From contig RHPI01002402.1 in assembly GCA_009103225.1 (NCBI GenBank), forward strand, positions 44,684 through 108,683: DNA of 64,000 nt, read 5' to 3'. Of this stretch, positions 1 through 11,012 are shown piece after piece; the first letter of the stretch is position 1, and every line of letters begins with the position of its first letter. This stretch comes from Chlorokybus atmophyticus (lineage: Eukaryota > Streptophyta > Chlorokybophyceae > Chlorokybales > Chlorokybaceae). The notes beneath the pieces are model-generated. The model saw nothing but the letters and a program-made list of their open reading frames with translations. It made no database searches and was not told the origin of the DNA. The translations under genes and the position numbers were made by a program.

Positions 1-1408
1 ACTGTGGAACTGTCTTGCCAAGCTTGTCCGCAGTCTGCCATGGATGGTGTGTGTCACCACAATGCTTGGTTAACACAAGCAAACATGCATATGCACACAC
101 GCCCACCATTGCACGCATGCACACATGGTCGCGCGCATGCATGCACACAGTTGCAATGTTCTGACCTCCTGAATCAATTGGTTGTGCATGACGCTCACGA
201 TGTCACCACTGTCAGGGTTGTGCATGCCAGCAGCGCCAGAGTCAGGGGAGCCGAGAGCGGAGTACGCGGTCACATGGACATTCTCCGAACGGCAGTACTG
301 AAGCAGAGGATCATTGCGCCACAGCGGATGCATTTCAACCTGTATTGCAGCAACTTAGCATCACCACATCATGCCTAGTTATGAGACCACCACATGAAGA
401 CAGTAAGCAACAGCTGTACCTGGTTCACTGCGGGACGGATCTTGCAGATCTGCAAGAGGTTGTAAAGCTTCTTTTGGCTGAAGTTTGCAACACCAATGTG
501 CTTGGTCAAACCCTTGTCCACGCATGCCTCGAGCTCCTTCCAAACAGCCGGCAGGTCGAACTTCTCCCAATGTTCAGCCTGCACAATGACTGCGTCAGAC
601 ACCCCAGCTGAATTACTAACCCGTAATCATGCAACCCAGGGAGCAAAGGCTTAAGGAAACCTGGTAAACACATACCTTCTCCGGCATGAAGGCATTGGTC
701 GCCAGAGGCCAATGGATCTGCATGCATTGTTCTCTGTGTTAAACGTGTCTAACTGTCACAAGCAGCGGAGTCAGGCTCAACTGATGCACTGCTACCATTA
801 TTTGTCAACTGCATACTTACCAGGAAGAGGTCAAGATAGTCAATCTTTAGGTCTTTCAGCGTCTGCTTCAGGCCGGCTTCAACACGGCCCGGGAGGCAGT
901 GGTCCGTCCTGCAGTGACGGCATGCCGTCAGTCAGTGTGCCGTACAAGCGAAAGAGCAAGCTTCCCAGCATCATGCTATGGGCAGTGCACAGAGTAATGC
1001 GTACACAAGCTGAACTGTTGCAGCTGTCTGTGTGACTTACCAGAGCTTGGAAGTAATCCACAGGGACTCGCGGGGCGTCCCCTCGTCAAAGATCTCCTTG
1101 AAGGCGTCGCCCACCTCCGCCTCATTTGCATAGTTGGCAGCGCAGTCAATATGCTTGTAGCCAGCCTGATCAAGCACCCAGGTATAAGTTCAGCCCAGTA
1201 ATGTTGCAAGTGAAGCAACGCACAGCTTGTTTGCATGCGTGTGTTGCAAGCATACCTTCACGGCAGCCTTGACAGCCTTCGCCACCTCCCCAGGCTCGGC
1301 CTTCCAGGTGCCCAGGCCAATGGCAGGGATCTTGGCGCCCGTGTACAGCGGCCATGAGGACTTGTCCGCAGGCGCCGAGGCAGCCGCAGCAACTGACTCG
1401 CCTGGCAT
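1..1408 (-). CDS. Aldo/keto reductase, 3' end beyond the window
   Basis: NADPH-dependent reductase of the aldo/keto reductase superfamily (TIM barrel), acting on aldehydes or sugars. The ATG at 1408 opens a first exon (1256-1408) whose product contains the family start IPAIGLGTW. Later exons carry HIDCAANY (catalytic Asp and Tyr, about 1110-1165), ITSKLW (catalytic Lys, about 1055), DYLDLFL and IHWP (catalytic His, about 715), the GVANFS segment (about 480-510) and the C-terminal MHPLW-type segment (about 300-340). All four catalytic residues are therefore present. Six to seven exons are joined by GT-AG introns. The last visible exon (about 1-33) encodes ADKLGKTV and is cut by the window edge, so the C terminus is missing. 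No targeting peptide is obvious. It faces the adenylate kinase gene across a 520-bp divergent region. The family is certain; the substrate cannot be deduced. Confidence 0.93.
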
Positions 1409-1928
1409 GACGACAATCCACTTGCTCAAATACAAGCACAACCGAAGTACAGTTCTTCCTGCACAATCACGGCTTGCTACAGAGCACTGCACAGCAACGC
1501 AATCACTGCACCAGTGTTGCCAACTACCTTATGCATGTCGGTGGTGGTGGCACACTCTTGCTTCCAGAGCAATGCCGACGGCAGGCAGACGGATCTCACT
1601 ACGCACTGGATCCACCTGTGCCAGCTGGCACTCCAGCCCCGCAGAACTAATGACCATAATCATTACGGCCTAGGCCGCCGGCCAGCCGCCTCCGCATGCT
1701 TACACACATGGCACGTACTTGTACAGTGACTTGCTTTACACATGGCAGAGCGGATCTTGGCGCCAAATGTGTGTTGCCCAAACCGGTTCATGACTGACCC
1801 AGATCAAACTCGAAGTGGTTCATTCCGATCTGGGTCGGTTCATCCTCATGGTCCACTGTGTGCTTGGCAGTGGTGGCAGCGGTGGCTGCGGCGGCGGTAT
1901 TGTCGAGGTGGCGCTGCAGGCGGTCGGC
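1409..1928. promoter_or_regulatory. Divergent intergenic region, AKR / adenylate kinase
   Basis: The 520 bp between two ATGs pointing away from each other must hold both promoters and 5' UTRs. It contains a GC-rich GGC/GGT-repeat stretch at about 1867-1930 just before the adenylate kinase start. I cannot point to a specific TATA box or factor site. That this is a shared promoter is inferred from gene orientation. Confidence 0.4.
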
Positions 1929-4900
1929 ATGGCGTCCGCTGTGGTTGTTGGGACAATGGCGGCAACTGCTGTTTCAGTGCCGGTTGGGTCGCGCTACCAG
2001 CACCAGGGGTTGCGCGGGAGGCAGGCGACGGCAGCAGCCACAGCTGCAGGCCGGCCGCAATGGAGCAGCCGGCAGAGGCGGAGCGGCGACGGTGTTGGGC
2101 TGAAGGCGGCGACGATTGCTGCGCCTGCGGCTGGAAGCAGGATTATCAGGAGAAGGGCTAAGGTCAGGAAGGACAATAAGACAGTGACTCATAGGCTGAT
2201 GGAGTGGCCGGATGAATGCAATGCACCCATGCTGTCAATTCGTGCTGGCTTTGCTGCTACTTGGAGGCTACTCTTACTTGGCATGTGTTGCACAGCTGGC
2301 AGTCTTCGCTGCCGCCAACCAGGCAGCCCAAGCCCCTCTCAGAATCGCCATTGCTGGGGCTCCAGCCTCAGGCAAAGGCACACAATGCGAAGACATTGTG
2401 CGCAAGGTAGCACGCAGAATGAGTTACGATGTTGCACTGTTGCTGTCAGCCAGTTGGGTTGTGAGCGTAGTGCTTATTCTTGGCTTTAACTCGTTCGCAG
2501 TATGGGTTGGTGCATGTCTCCGTTGGAGACTTGCTCAGGGCTGAGGTGGAGAAGGGGACTGATGGAGGGGTGCGCGCCAAGGGTTTCATGGATGCCGGCA
2601 AGCTCGTGCCCGATGATGTGGTTGTGACGGTGAGTCTTGTCGTAACAAGCGCAATTCCAATTGTGATGGTCTCCACCTGGACTGGCGTACTCAACTTTAT
2701 CACTTGCTTTCTTGCTGTGCATTGAGCGTCACGTCCGTTGTCAGCAACAACAGTAATATTGCTTTGCAGATGGTGAAGTCTAGGCTAGCACAGCCGGATT
2801 GCGTGGAGCATGGCTGGCTCCTGGATGGCTACCCTCGTAGTCGAAGTCAGGCTGAAGCGCTTGAGCAGGCTGGCATCCGACCACAGGTCTTCATTCTGTT
2901 GAAGGTACATATGTGTGCGGTACTGGTTTCAAAACACTGTTGTTTACGAAAATGAACGGGAACATGCAACATTCATGTCACCTTAACAGGTACCTGATGA
3001 AAGGATACTGGAGCGTGTGACGGGGCGAAGGTCAGACCCGGAGACAGGGCGTGTGTACCACCTCACATTTGCTCCACCTGAAAACGAAGAAGTTGCTGCT
3101 CGCTTGGTTCAGCGCAGCGATGACACAGAAGACACGGTACTGCTAATGAATGCAACGAGTTTCCTTCTTGTAGGTGCTCTTTCTACTGCACAGTGTAATG
3201 CCACATGTCTTACCACAGTGTCGGCAAAGGCTCAAAACTTACCACAAGCACACAGAGGCAGTAATTGAGATGTATGAAGATGTTCTTGTTGCGGTAAGCT
3301 CAGCACAGTTACTTAAACTTGGCTTTCGTATGTGTATTGTTTGGTACATGCAGCACTAACACGTACCGCATGTAGGTGGATGGAGATAGGCCGATCAGCG
3401 ATGTGTCGCAAGATATGGAGGCGATTATTTCAGACTTGCAACGTGCAGAGGTTGGTGCTGTTGCTGTTTAGCTACGCTATATGAGGTTAGGCAACTTAAT
3501 GCCGTTCAACCAGGACAGGTGTCCTTGGTCACGGTAGTGATATACTACAGCTGCTTCTTCTCCTTGGTGTGCATCCCTTACTGACGCATGCTGATCTTGC
3601 TGCCAAACTCCAAACTCGACATCAAGTGCCGAATAGTATAGTGTCTCTATCTTGGTTCTTTAGTGGAGATGCACAGCAAACCTTCATCATAACACGCTTG
3701 TTGTGCATAAGCTATGGCCTTGGCAAGCGTAGTTGTGTGGCCTGGCTGTCACTGTCACCGATTACTCCATGTCTCTGATATGTTAGTGCGCGCGGCAAGC
3801 ATGTTGACATAAGCAATGGCCCTACTGTGCTATGTTTGTGTGTGTAGGCTCGAGCAACAGCGTCAGTCGGTGCGGCTGCCAACCCGCGGACGCTAGCTGG
3901 CCCTGTAAAGCTGCCGACAAAGCTCATGAACACCCCGATGCCCCGATACATCAGGCAGTTCTTCTACAAGGATGTTGCTTCAGCTGCAAGAGCTGCCATT
4001 GACGATGGGCTGAAGCGCATGCAGGTTTCGTCTTGCATCTTGCAGGGGTTTCACTGCACTTGGGGCTTCTTGAATGGGGCTCGGGACCATGTGTTTTTGT
4101 TGAAATCGATGTACTGCTGTTGCGTGATCAGCTGCACTTGTCAGTAAGCTCATTATGCTGCTGTACCAATATGCTAACGTACTGTGAAACACTGCAACAG
4201 ATGAAGTGCACTATCCCTGAAACCAACACTGAGATGGTACGCCATATGTCTTCACCTGATGCGCTCTGTTGTTCAGACACATACTGTTTTCGGCCGTCAG
4301 TGCCCAGTCTTGATAGGGCAACCGCATGCACCGCTGCCTGCACATCCTTGTGCGATAGGAAACACTGCCTAACAGCATAAAGCTCTTCTTGTCACACACA
4401 GGATGTCTACCGCATTGGGACGTTGCTAGAGATGGTGAGAGAAATAGCAACTGAGCTTGCACAAGATGGCAAGCGTGTGAAGGTGAGTGCGATTTGGTTG
4501 CTTTTAGGTTGGATCTAGGACGCATATAATGTACTCACAGAGACTCACTATGAGCCATGCAGGTTTGCGTGCAAGGCTCCATGGGAAAAGGTGTGTTCCA
4601 GGGACTACCGCTCTCTCTCTCCGGGGTGCGCCGTATCATGGAAGTTATGGACTGGGGTGAAGACATGGCCGGCCGGTTCATATTCTTTGGTGCTATTGGT
4701 ATGTGCACCTGCAGACACATCTGACTCAAGTTGCTGCCATTGCATACGCTGATGTTGAGGACGATGCAGGAGCCAAGGAGGTAGAAGAGGAGGATGACGT
4801 GTATTTACTTCTGGCGCCACAAAGCATCGTGGGGTCCTGCATTCTGCCTGACCTGCAAGCAATGTGCGACGCAGCTGGCGACCGCCCTATCATCCTACTC

Positions 4901-5607
4901 AATCCGAAACTGGGGGTAAACTGGTCTGACTTTTGTGTTGATGTTGTTCTCAACAGTTCAAGAAGCTAATTCGGTCTGATGGACCACTGCAGGACATTCC
5001 AAGCGCTGGTGACGTTATGCAGGTACGGTGCATCAGATGTGTTTTATCATGCATTCCTTACAGCAGCACTTGTGTTGCCTTCTTTTGCATATTTGTGGGG
5101 GCAAGCGTATTTACGTGTGTCGCATCGTATAGATCCGCGGCCGCGCTGAGCGCAGGGATTTTGCGCTGACCTTTAAGGACATCTACCACTTTAGGCTACT
5201 CTTCATATCAGGCACCGCCTTCTATCCTGTCATGGGCGCCCTGAGGTGGGTACCTAGTTTCCTGAGCCCTTGTTGTTACATTGTTCAAGAACCAAGTCAA
5301 AACTCTCTGTCCTTGGCAAAGCTGCATGTGTGCTTGCATGCATATATGCAGAGAGAGAGCATAGCTCATAGTGCAACGTACACACCATGCACACGCACAG
5401 CGCACACAAAGTCAATGAAAGTGCAACATTGAAATGAGTAGCTTTTGGCAACTTGTTTGGCGCACCTGTAGGTACTTCCATGGCGGCAACTGGGAGCTGT
5501 ACAAGCGCGTCAACCTGGATGAAGGAGAAGAAGAGTATCAGCTGGCCAACACCTTTGAAAAGGAGCCTTCCCGGCAAGACATCACGGCGTGCTATCCACG
5601 CGGGTGA
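1929..5607 (+). CDS. Plastid adenylate kinase with C-terminal DUF1995 domain (AMK5 type)
   Basis: Interconverts ATP + AMP and 2 ADP, probably in the chloroplast. The ATG at 1929 starts an Ala/Val/Arg-rich leader that looks like a transit peptide, in a different frame from the kinase, so an intron lies between them. The kinase part shows the P-loop [10 protein letters not shown] (about 2355-2385), the NMP-binding segment [12 protein letters not shown] (about 2510-2545), GYPRS (about 2827) and a LID arm [10 protein letters not shown] (about 3020-3050). From about 3850 to the stop at 5605-5607 the exons encode a DUF1995 domain, with conserved stretches [18 protein letters not shown] and [17 protein letters not shown]. 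This architecture is the same as Arabidopsis chloroplast adenylate kinase 5, so the fusion is ancient and not a gene-model error. At least a dozen exons. The role of DUF1995 is unknown. The exact first-intron borders are uncertain. Confidence 0.92.
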
Positions 5608-6190
5608 AGTCAGTGTGACGCGCCTGTCGCTGGTGTGCAACTTCTGTACAGCCTGACATATACCTATCATCTCGAGTGTTGTGTAGTATATTGGTGGTTG
5701 ACTGATGGATATACAGTTGCCGCGTGTTGTTCACGCTGCCCTGTGGTAATCTTGATGAGTACCAGGTGTACAGCCATGCAGGTTCTGTGGGTTGAGTGTG
5801 AGTCTGTGTCCGCGCATGGTGAAAGGGAATTGCTGTTGACCTATTTCCAAGGTCCAGTCTCAGCACTCCAACTTGTGTCTGAGGTCATCCACTTGACTCT
5901 GGTCAAGTGCTCCCGAAGCAGTATCAAAAGATTCAATGAGTATCCCAGTTACAGTTCCTCCTTGATGTTTGAAGACTCCAGTCATCCAACCCTAATAAGA
6001 GTTACCACCAACACCTGATGACAGTACTGATTGTACCAGAATGACAGACGTCCAGTGATCCAGATTCTATGCCAAAGTGCGCATGCATGCACTGCTGCGT
6101 GCACAAAAGCACAGATCAGTTGCGTGCCCCATTTTATACATACATAGCAAGTGGCAACATTGCTGAATGGGCTACATAATATACGCATGC
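5608..6190. other. Intergenic, convergent 3' ends
   Basis: Lies between the stop codons of the adenylate kinase (plus) and the zinc-finger gene (minus), so it should carry both 3' UTRs. I see no coding pattern, repeat or RNA gene in it. Confidence 0.5.
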
Positions 6191-7530
6191 TTATAAGCGC
6201 AGTCTGCGTCGCCGAACCGGATCCTCAAAGAAACGCTTTCCTCGGCATATCGGGCACGTGCATACGCACTCCCCACGGCACTGCGGGCACATGTTGAATC
6301 CAGCACCTGTGAAGATCTGGCACAAAGCAAGTCCACGTGTGCTTTATATAAGTCATATGTGCTTTATATAAGTCATATGTGCTTTATATAAGTCATTTAG
6401 GTAACAGTCGTACGCAGTTTAAGAACGTCTTGTACAGGACACAGGTGCCACATACCTGGCCTTTGCCGTTGCACAGGTCGCATCTAACTATGCCCTGTCC
6501 ATCGCACTCCTCGCACACCGGCAGCTGCACACACACGCACACAATGCCTCGAGTCATACAGCATCATGCAGCACGTACACGCAATATTGCAATAGCTGGT
6601 TGGTTCTGTGCATGGCAACACCGCAATCATTGCATGTGATGACTGCAGTGTTGTCATGCACGCACAGGGAGTGCCAGCGCGGACAGAGCGAGTGTGTCTC
6701 GGTGCGGCGCTTGTGCGCTGCCTGGGTATTGCAATGCAGGTGAATCGCACAACCCATTTTACATTCAACCCCAACTACACACGTGTCACATGCTATGTGT
6801 ACATCTCTCATTCAATCTGTCCAGAGCAACTCGTGTGTGACGCGCTGGGGTATAATGTGCAATGCATGTGTGCATGCGTAGGTATGTGCCTGAGTGTGCA
6901 TGTTTACAAGTATGCGCTTGCGCAAGCATCTGTACTGTGTGCGCGCCAATGAGTGCGCGTGCGCATGTTCACGTGCATGTGCATGCATGCGTGGGCGTGG
7001 CTGCATTGCCATTCACCACTACAACCAACCAACTGACCACCCCAAACCGTGCTTCTTGCATGCCTTGCTCACAAAGAGCATGTCCCACATCCACCCACCC
7101 TCCCACTCCACCCACTCACCGATTTGGTCACCGGCACGGTCGCGAGCGTCACTACGAGGAATCCCAGCAGCAGTCCCCACGTGGCCCCGTCCACAGCGTA
7201 CCTCACGGCGGTCTTCAGCAGAGTCCCCCAGTCGACGCTGGCGAGGCCGCCGCCGCCGCCGCTGGTCACGGCGCCCAGGAGAAAGGCGCGGGGAGGTTGG
7301 TGTGGCTGTTGTTTGGGTGTGAAGGGATGTGTTTGATGGTGTGGTGGGCGAAGAGGGGAGAGTGGTTTGCGGGGTGGGGGAGTCGTCAAGCGGCGACGGT
7401 GCTGACTTGTTGATGGCGGTGGGGTTGCGTGGAGAAAGGAGGTGGAGGAGCAGGAGCAGGAGCAGGAGCAGGAGGAGGAGGAGGAGGATAAATGCAGGCC
7501 AGTAGTCGGGGGGAGGAAGCGAGGTAACAT
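6191..7530 (-). CDS. Small DnaJ-type zinc-finger membrane protein, probably plastid
   Basis: Three exons fit perfectly in phase: 7120-7530, 6456-6524 and 6316-6191, giving 201 residues. Residues about 1-75 are Ser/Pro/Arg-rich like a plastid transit peptide. Residues about 113-130 form one membrane segment (TWGLLLGFLVVTLATVPV). The last two exons encode four CxxC-type pairs (CEEC, CDLC, CPQC, CPIC) with Gly spacing, the cysteine-rich DnaJ zinc-finger pattern, plus an extra CVCTC. There is no J domain. This plan, transit peptide then one membrane helix then DnaJ zinc finger, resembles plant thylakoid proteins such as LQY1 that act as thiol isomerases or assembly factors; I do not claim orthology. 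It ends in an RRRRLRL tail. Intron 2 carries a triplicated 20-bp unit. The ATG at 7530 is the first in frame. Confidence 0.78.
6339..6396. repeat. 20-bp tandem repeat, three copies
   Basis: The unit GTGCTTTATATAAGTCATAT is repeated three times; the last copy decays at its 3' end. It sits inside intron 2 of the DnaJ zinc-finger gene. The copies are otherwise identical, so the expansion is recent. Confidence 0.95.
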
Positions 7531-8511
7531 TCAATGGTTCCCTTATGATATGAGTGTTGTGGTAAACGGCCTCGGCGACAAGCACAGAGGCATGTCAAAG
7601 TGACGCAGCCGCCTCGCCGCCGCGTCCTCGTCCGCCGCCGCCGCCGCCTTATTCCTATTCGCAGTGTTGTAATCCTGTTGAAATGCAAATGCAGCCGAGA
7701 TCTAGATACATGAACATGTCTGCCGGGCAGGCTCTGCCCTCAACATATATACAGAGCCACGTTCGGAAAGCGCTTGGATGCGCTTATATGAAGGTGCTTT
7801 ACCTCGAAATAAGAGCGTCCAGCCTTTTTGCTCCTATAGCAAGGGTTACGCCAAAAGTTTGCCTCATGCACGTCCAAAAATATAAAAAGTTGCTCTCATG
7901 TAATGTGACACAGGGGATATGTCTTGTCGAGGGCTCGTATACCGAGCTTCCGACGGATCCAGATCCGTCGGGCTTAAGATTTCAACCTAACCTGAACTGT
8001 TGTAAAAAGTGGTCACAGTCATCTAACGTTGTACGTTGAATAACTGAGACACAAACGGTACGAGCTCAATGAGATACACCCTGTACCCTACTCAAGAGGG
8101 TATGTGTGTACACTAAACACGTACGGCTTGCTGTTTATGGTACACTTCGTACCCCTCACTCAGTAAGCGACTGCACTGAACAACCGTGTGGAAGAATATT
8201 GAAGTTGGTATTGAGGAGCAACTTCGTACAGAAACGTAGTACAATCCATGCAGCAGTGGTACACTGGTACCCATGGTTTGCCGTGCATTCCAGATTGACC
8301 ACTGGTACGATTTCCGGCCAGCAGGGCTTTTCCTTGCCAAGTACATAAGTGATTACGGTGGACGAGGGTCACGTCACGGGCAACTCGACTCGTCGGCGGA
8401 AGGCGGCGGAGTGGAGCGGAGGGGCGTAGTTTGAGTGAGTGTGCAGTTTATAGGTTGCAAAGCTGGTTGAGGTACTATTGTCAATTCGCCCGTTGACTGA
8501 AGCACAGCGCC
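7531..8511. promoter_or_regulatory. Divergent intergenic region, zinc-finger gene / SDR
   Basis: 981 bp between two divergent starts. The left part (about 7600-7660) is a CG-rich stretch of GCC/CCG triplets. The right part has no coding pattern in any frame that resembles a known family. No clear promoter element can be named. Confidence 0.4.
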
Positions 8512-8546
8512 ATGGCCAACGCCAAGAGGTGAGAGTCCGAGAGAGA

Positions 8547-8588
<42 letters not shown>

Positions 8589-10363
8589 CACACACAATAT
8601 CTCTGTGTATGCCAGTAAAACTCTGTGTACGTGTGTGTCTCATCACTTCTCTTCTCCTGCGTGCGCCAAGGTTTGATGGCAAGGTCTTTCTTGTGACTGG
8701 GGCGAGCAGCGGCATCGGTGCTGTGACGTCGGAGCACTTGGCCGCCCAGGGCGCCCACGTATGGGTCGCCGCACGACGACAGGACCAACTCGACGCACTG
8801 GTCGCTAAGATCAACGCAGCAGGGGGGAAAGGTGTGTCTTGCATGCGTGATATTCTGATGCATTAAAGGAAGGGTAGAACCGTTGATGAATACTACTGAC
8901 TTGGCACTGCTCTGAGTGTAAATGGAATACGCTGCTGATTGGTCGTCTGCATTGTCAACGAGTCAATGTGTCAATCAGCTGGGCAATCGATTGGATGGTT
9001 AGATGTTCGTTGCTTAGTTGGTCGTGTGAGCAGTCAAATCTAACGGTTAGTTGGGATGGTTAGTGCTTCGTTAACTGTTGGTGTGTGCAAACAGCCACTG
9101 CTGCTGTGCTGGACGTGACTGATGCCGCGCAAGTTGACAAGGTAAGAAACTCCCTTTCTCCTCTCCTGGTGCATTAACATCATCGTTTGGTCGAGCCGTT
9201 GTCCACGACACGTTGCATCAACAGCTGTGTGTATCGTTCATCAGGTCGTTGCGGACATTGCCACAGCGCATGGCAGACTAGACGGGGCCTTTAACAATGC
9301 AGGTGAGCAGTGGATGATGTCATCTATGGATTGTCAACACTCATGTGGGACAGCACGCATGGGTGCACTCCCACATGTATGCATGCACGCACTGGCATTA
9401 CACGCGCACGGTTACCCACATGCACATGCCCCCCCTCCCCCTCAACCCACATTCGCACGTGCGCATCTGCACGCACGCACACACGCAAAGACATGCGCAC
9501 ATTGCGGCTTGCTACGGCACTCTCCCGTATCCAAGTCCACTGTTCTCATCCACCCCACCCCACCCNCACCCACCACCATTTCACGCAGGCTACGCCGGTC
9601 CCAGTCTTCCCGTGTCCGAGACGGACCTCGACGACCTCGCTCGCGTTCTATCCATCAACGTGACGGCTCAGGCGGCCTGCATGCGGGCGGAGCTGAGGCA
9701 GATGCTCGCGCAGGGCGGCGGCGGGTCCATCGTCAACAACTCGTCCGCCGCGGGGACGAAAGCGCTCGCGCTCACGGCAAATTATTGCGCGAGCAAGGCA
9801 GCACTCAACCACTTCAGCCTATGCGCAGCAGCTGAGGTACATAAGCTCTGTTGGTTTTCCCGCTGTTGCGTGTGCGCTTGTCTTTGGAATCTCCCCCGTA
9901 CTATTATGACGTTGGTCTTATGCTCACATGCATACATGACAAGTGCGTGCATCTGCATGACCATTCGTGCGAACGCACAAGTACATCGGCGTGAGCGTGC
10001 GCTTCTCACGCAATCTGTCACAAAAGCATACTCACACATGCACACGCGCGCACGCGCATACCCACCCACCCACCCACCCACTTGCAGGTTGCCAAGTCCG
10101 GCGTGCGCATCAACGTGGTTGCTCCCGGTTTCACCACTCCATCGGAAATGTTTGACAAGACGCTGGCTCAGTGGGCCGCTCTCAACCCCGACATGAGCAA
10201 AGAGGTCATCGCCGAGAAGTTTGTGCCGATCGGCAGGATTGCCGACGCCGAGGAGATCGCAGCCATGGTCGCGTACCTCTTCGACGACACGGTGGCGAAA
10301 TCCATCACGGGACAGATCATTGGGGTGGATGGTGGGGCTGGAATGAACTTTATGGCGCCGTGA
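8512..10363 (+). CDS. Classical short-chain dehydrogenase/reductase
   Basis: NAD(P)-dependent oxidoreductase of the classical SDR family. The ATG at 8512 opens a 17-nt exon (MANAKR) ending in AG|GTGAG. The second exon carries the cofactor motif TGASSGIG (about 8695-8720). Later exons carry DVTDAAQVDK, NNAG (about 9290), the catalytic Ser in NNSSAAG, the Tyr/Lys pair in YCASK (about 9782-9797), GVRINVVAPGF, and the family C terminus ITGQIIGVDGG before the stop at 10361-10363. All catalytic residues are present and the length (about 260 residues) is normal. There is no targeting peptide. The substrate is unknown; FabG-like and sugar or secondary-alcohol dehydrogenases share this pattern. Intron 1 holds a CT repeat, and a later intron contains an undetermined base (N at 9566). 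A TGTAA motif, the usual chlorophyte poly(A) signal, lies at 10405-10409. Confidence 0.93.
8549..8585. repeat. (CT)n microsatellite
   Basis: About 18 CT units in the first intron of the SDR gene, immediately preceded by a short GA run, so the two can fold on each other. Confidence 0.95.
9566..9566. other. Undetermined base (N)
   Basis: A single N in a CCCACC-rich low-complexity intron stretch of the SDR gene. It marks an unresolved base or a closed gap; coding exons are not affected. Confidence 0.95.
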
Positions 10364-11012
10364 AGTTGCCCGCAAAAGACCTGAGTTTTGCTGCCTTTCG
10401 CTCTTGTAAGATGTACTGCAATGAGTGTGTACAGCAAAGTTGTGTTCGCAACAGCCACTACTGGCTGTTGACTGTATAGGGTTGAGCCTTGGTCATGACC
10501 TGGCTTTCCATCATGGAGAGGCAGCGATTGCTTGTGAATTCACCATTTTTTGCTTGTCGACAATATGTGAGCCTGTCAACCGCGCCCCAATAAGAGCACA
10601 CGCACACAGATAGAAACTTATGCAGGCAATGTGACTGCCATCCGGTTGCATGGATGGTTAATTTGTGGCAGTCCTAGTTGCCAATGCGCTACTACTTGTG
10701 GACCAGTGTGGCTGATATGACGTGATAGGAAGTCAGAAACAGGACACTATTGTGACGAGTTGTAGTGAACACCTGAACGCATTTCCCAACTCTCGAGTCA
10801 TCTCATTCTCAGCAACTGCTTACAACAACTGTCGTTCACAAGCCAGCACACATGTCACCCGCAAGCCAGCTGTGCAACGCAAATGTCAAGGGCAATAATG
10901 TGGAAATGCGCATCAAGTGCGAGTTCAAACACTTAAGGTCCAGCAGTCTGCGTGTCAAGAATCTAGAATAACAATACTGTAGTGCTTGCCTGCCATTTGT
11001 GCATGTTAATTT
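10364..11012. other. Intergenic, convergent 3' ends
   Basis: Separates the SDR stop from the SelD stop. It should hold both 3' UTRs, including the SDR TGTAA at 10405-10409. No other feature recognised. Confidence 0.5.
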
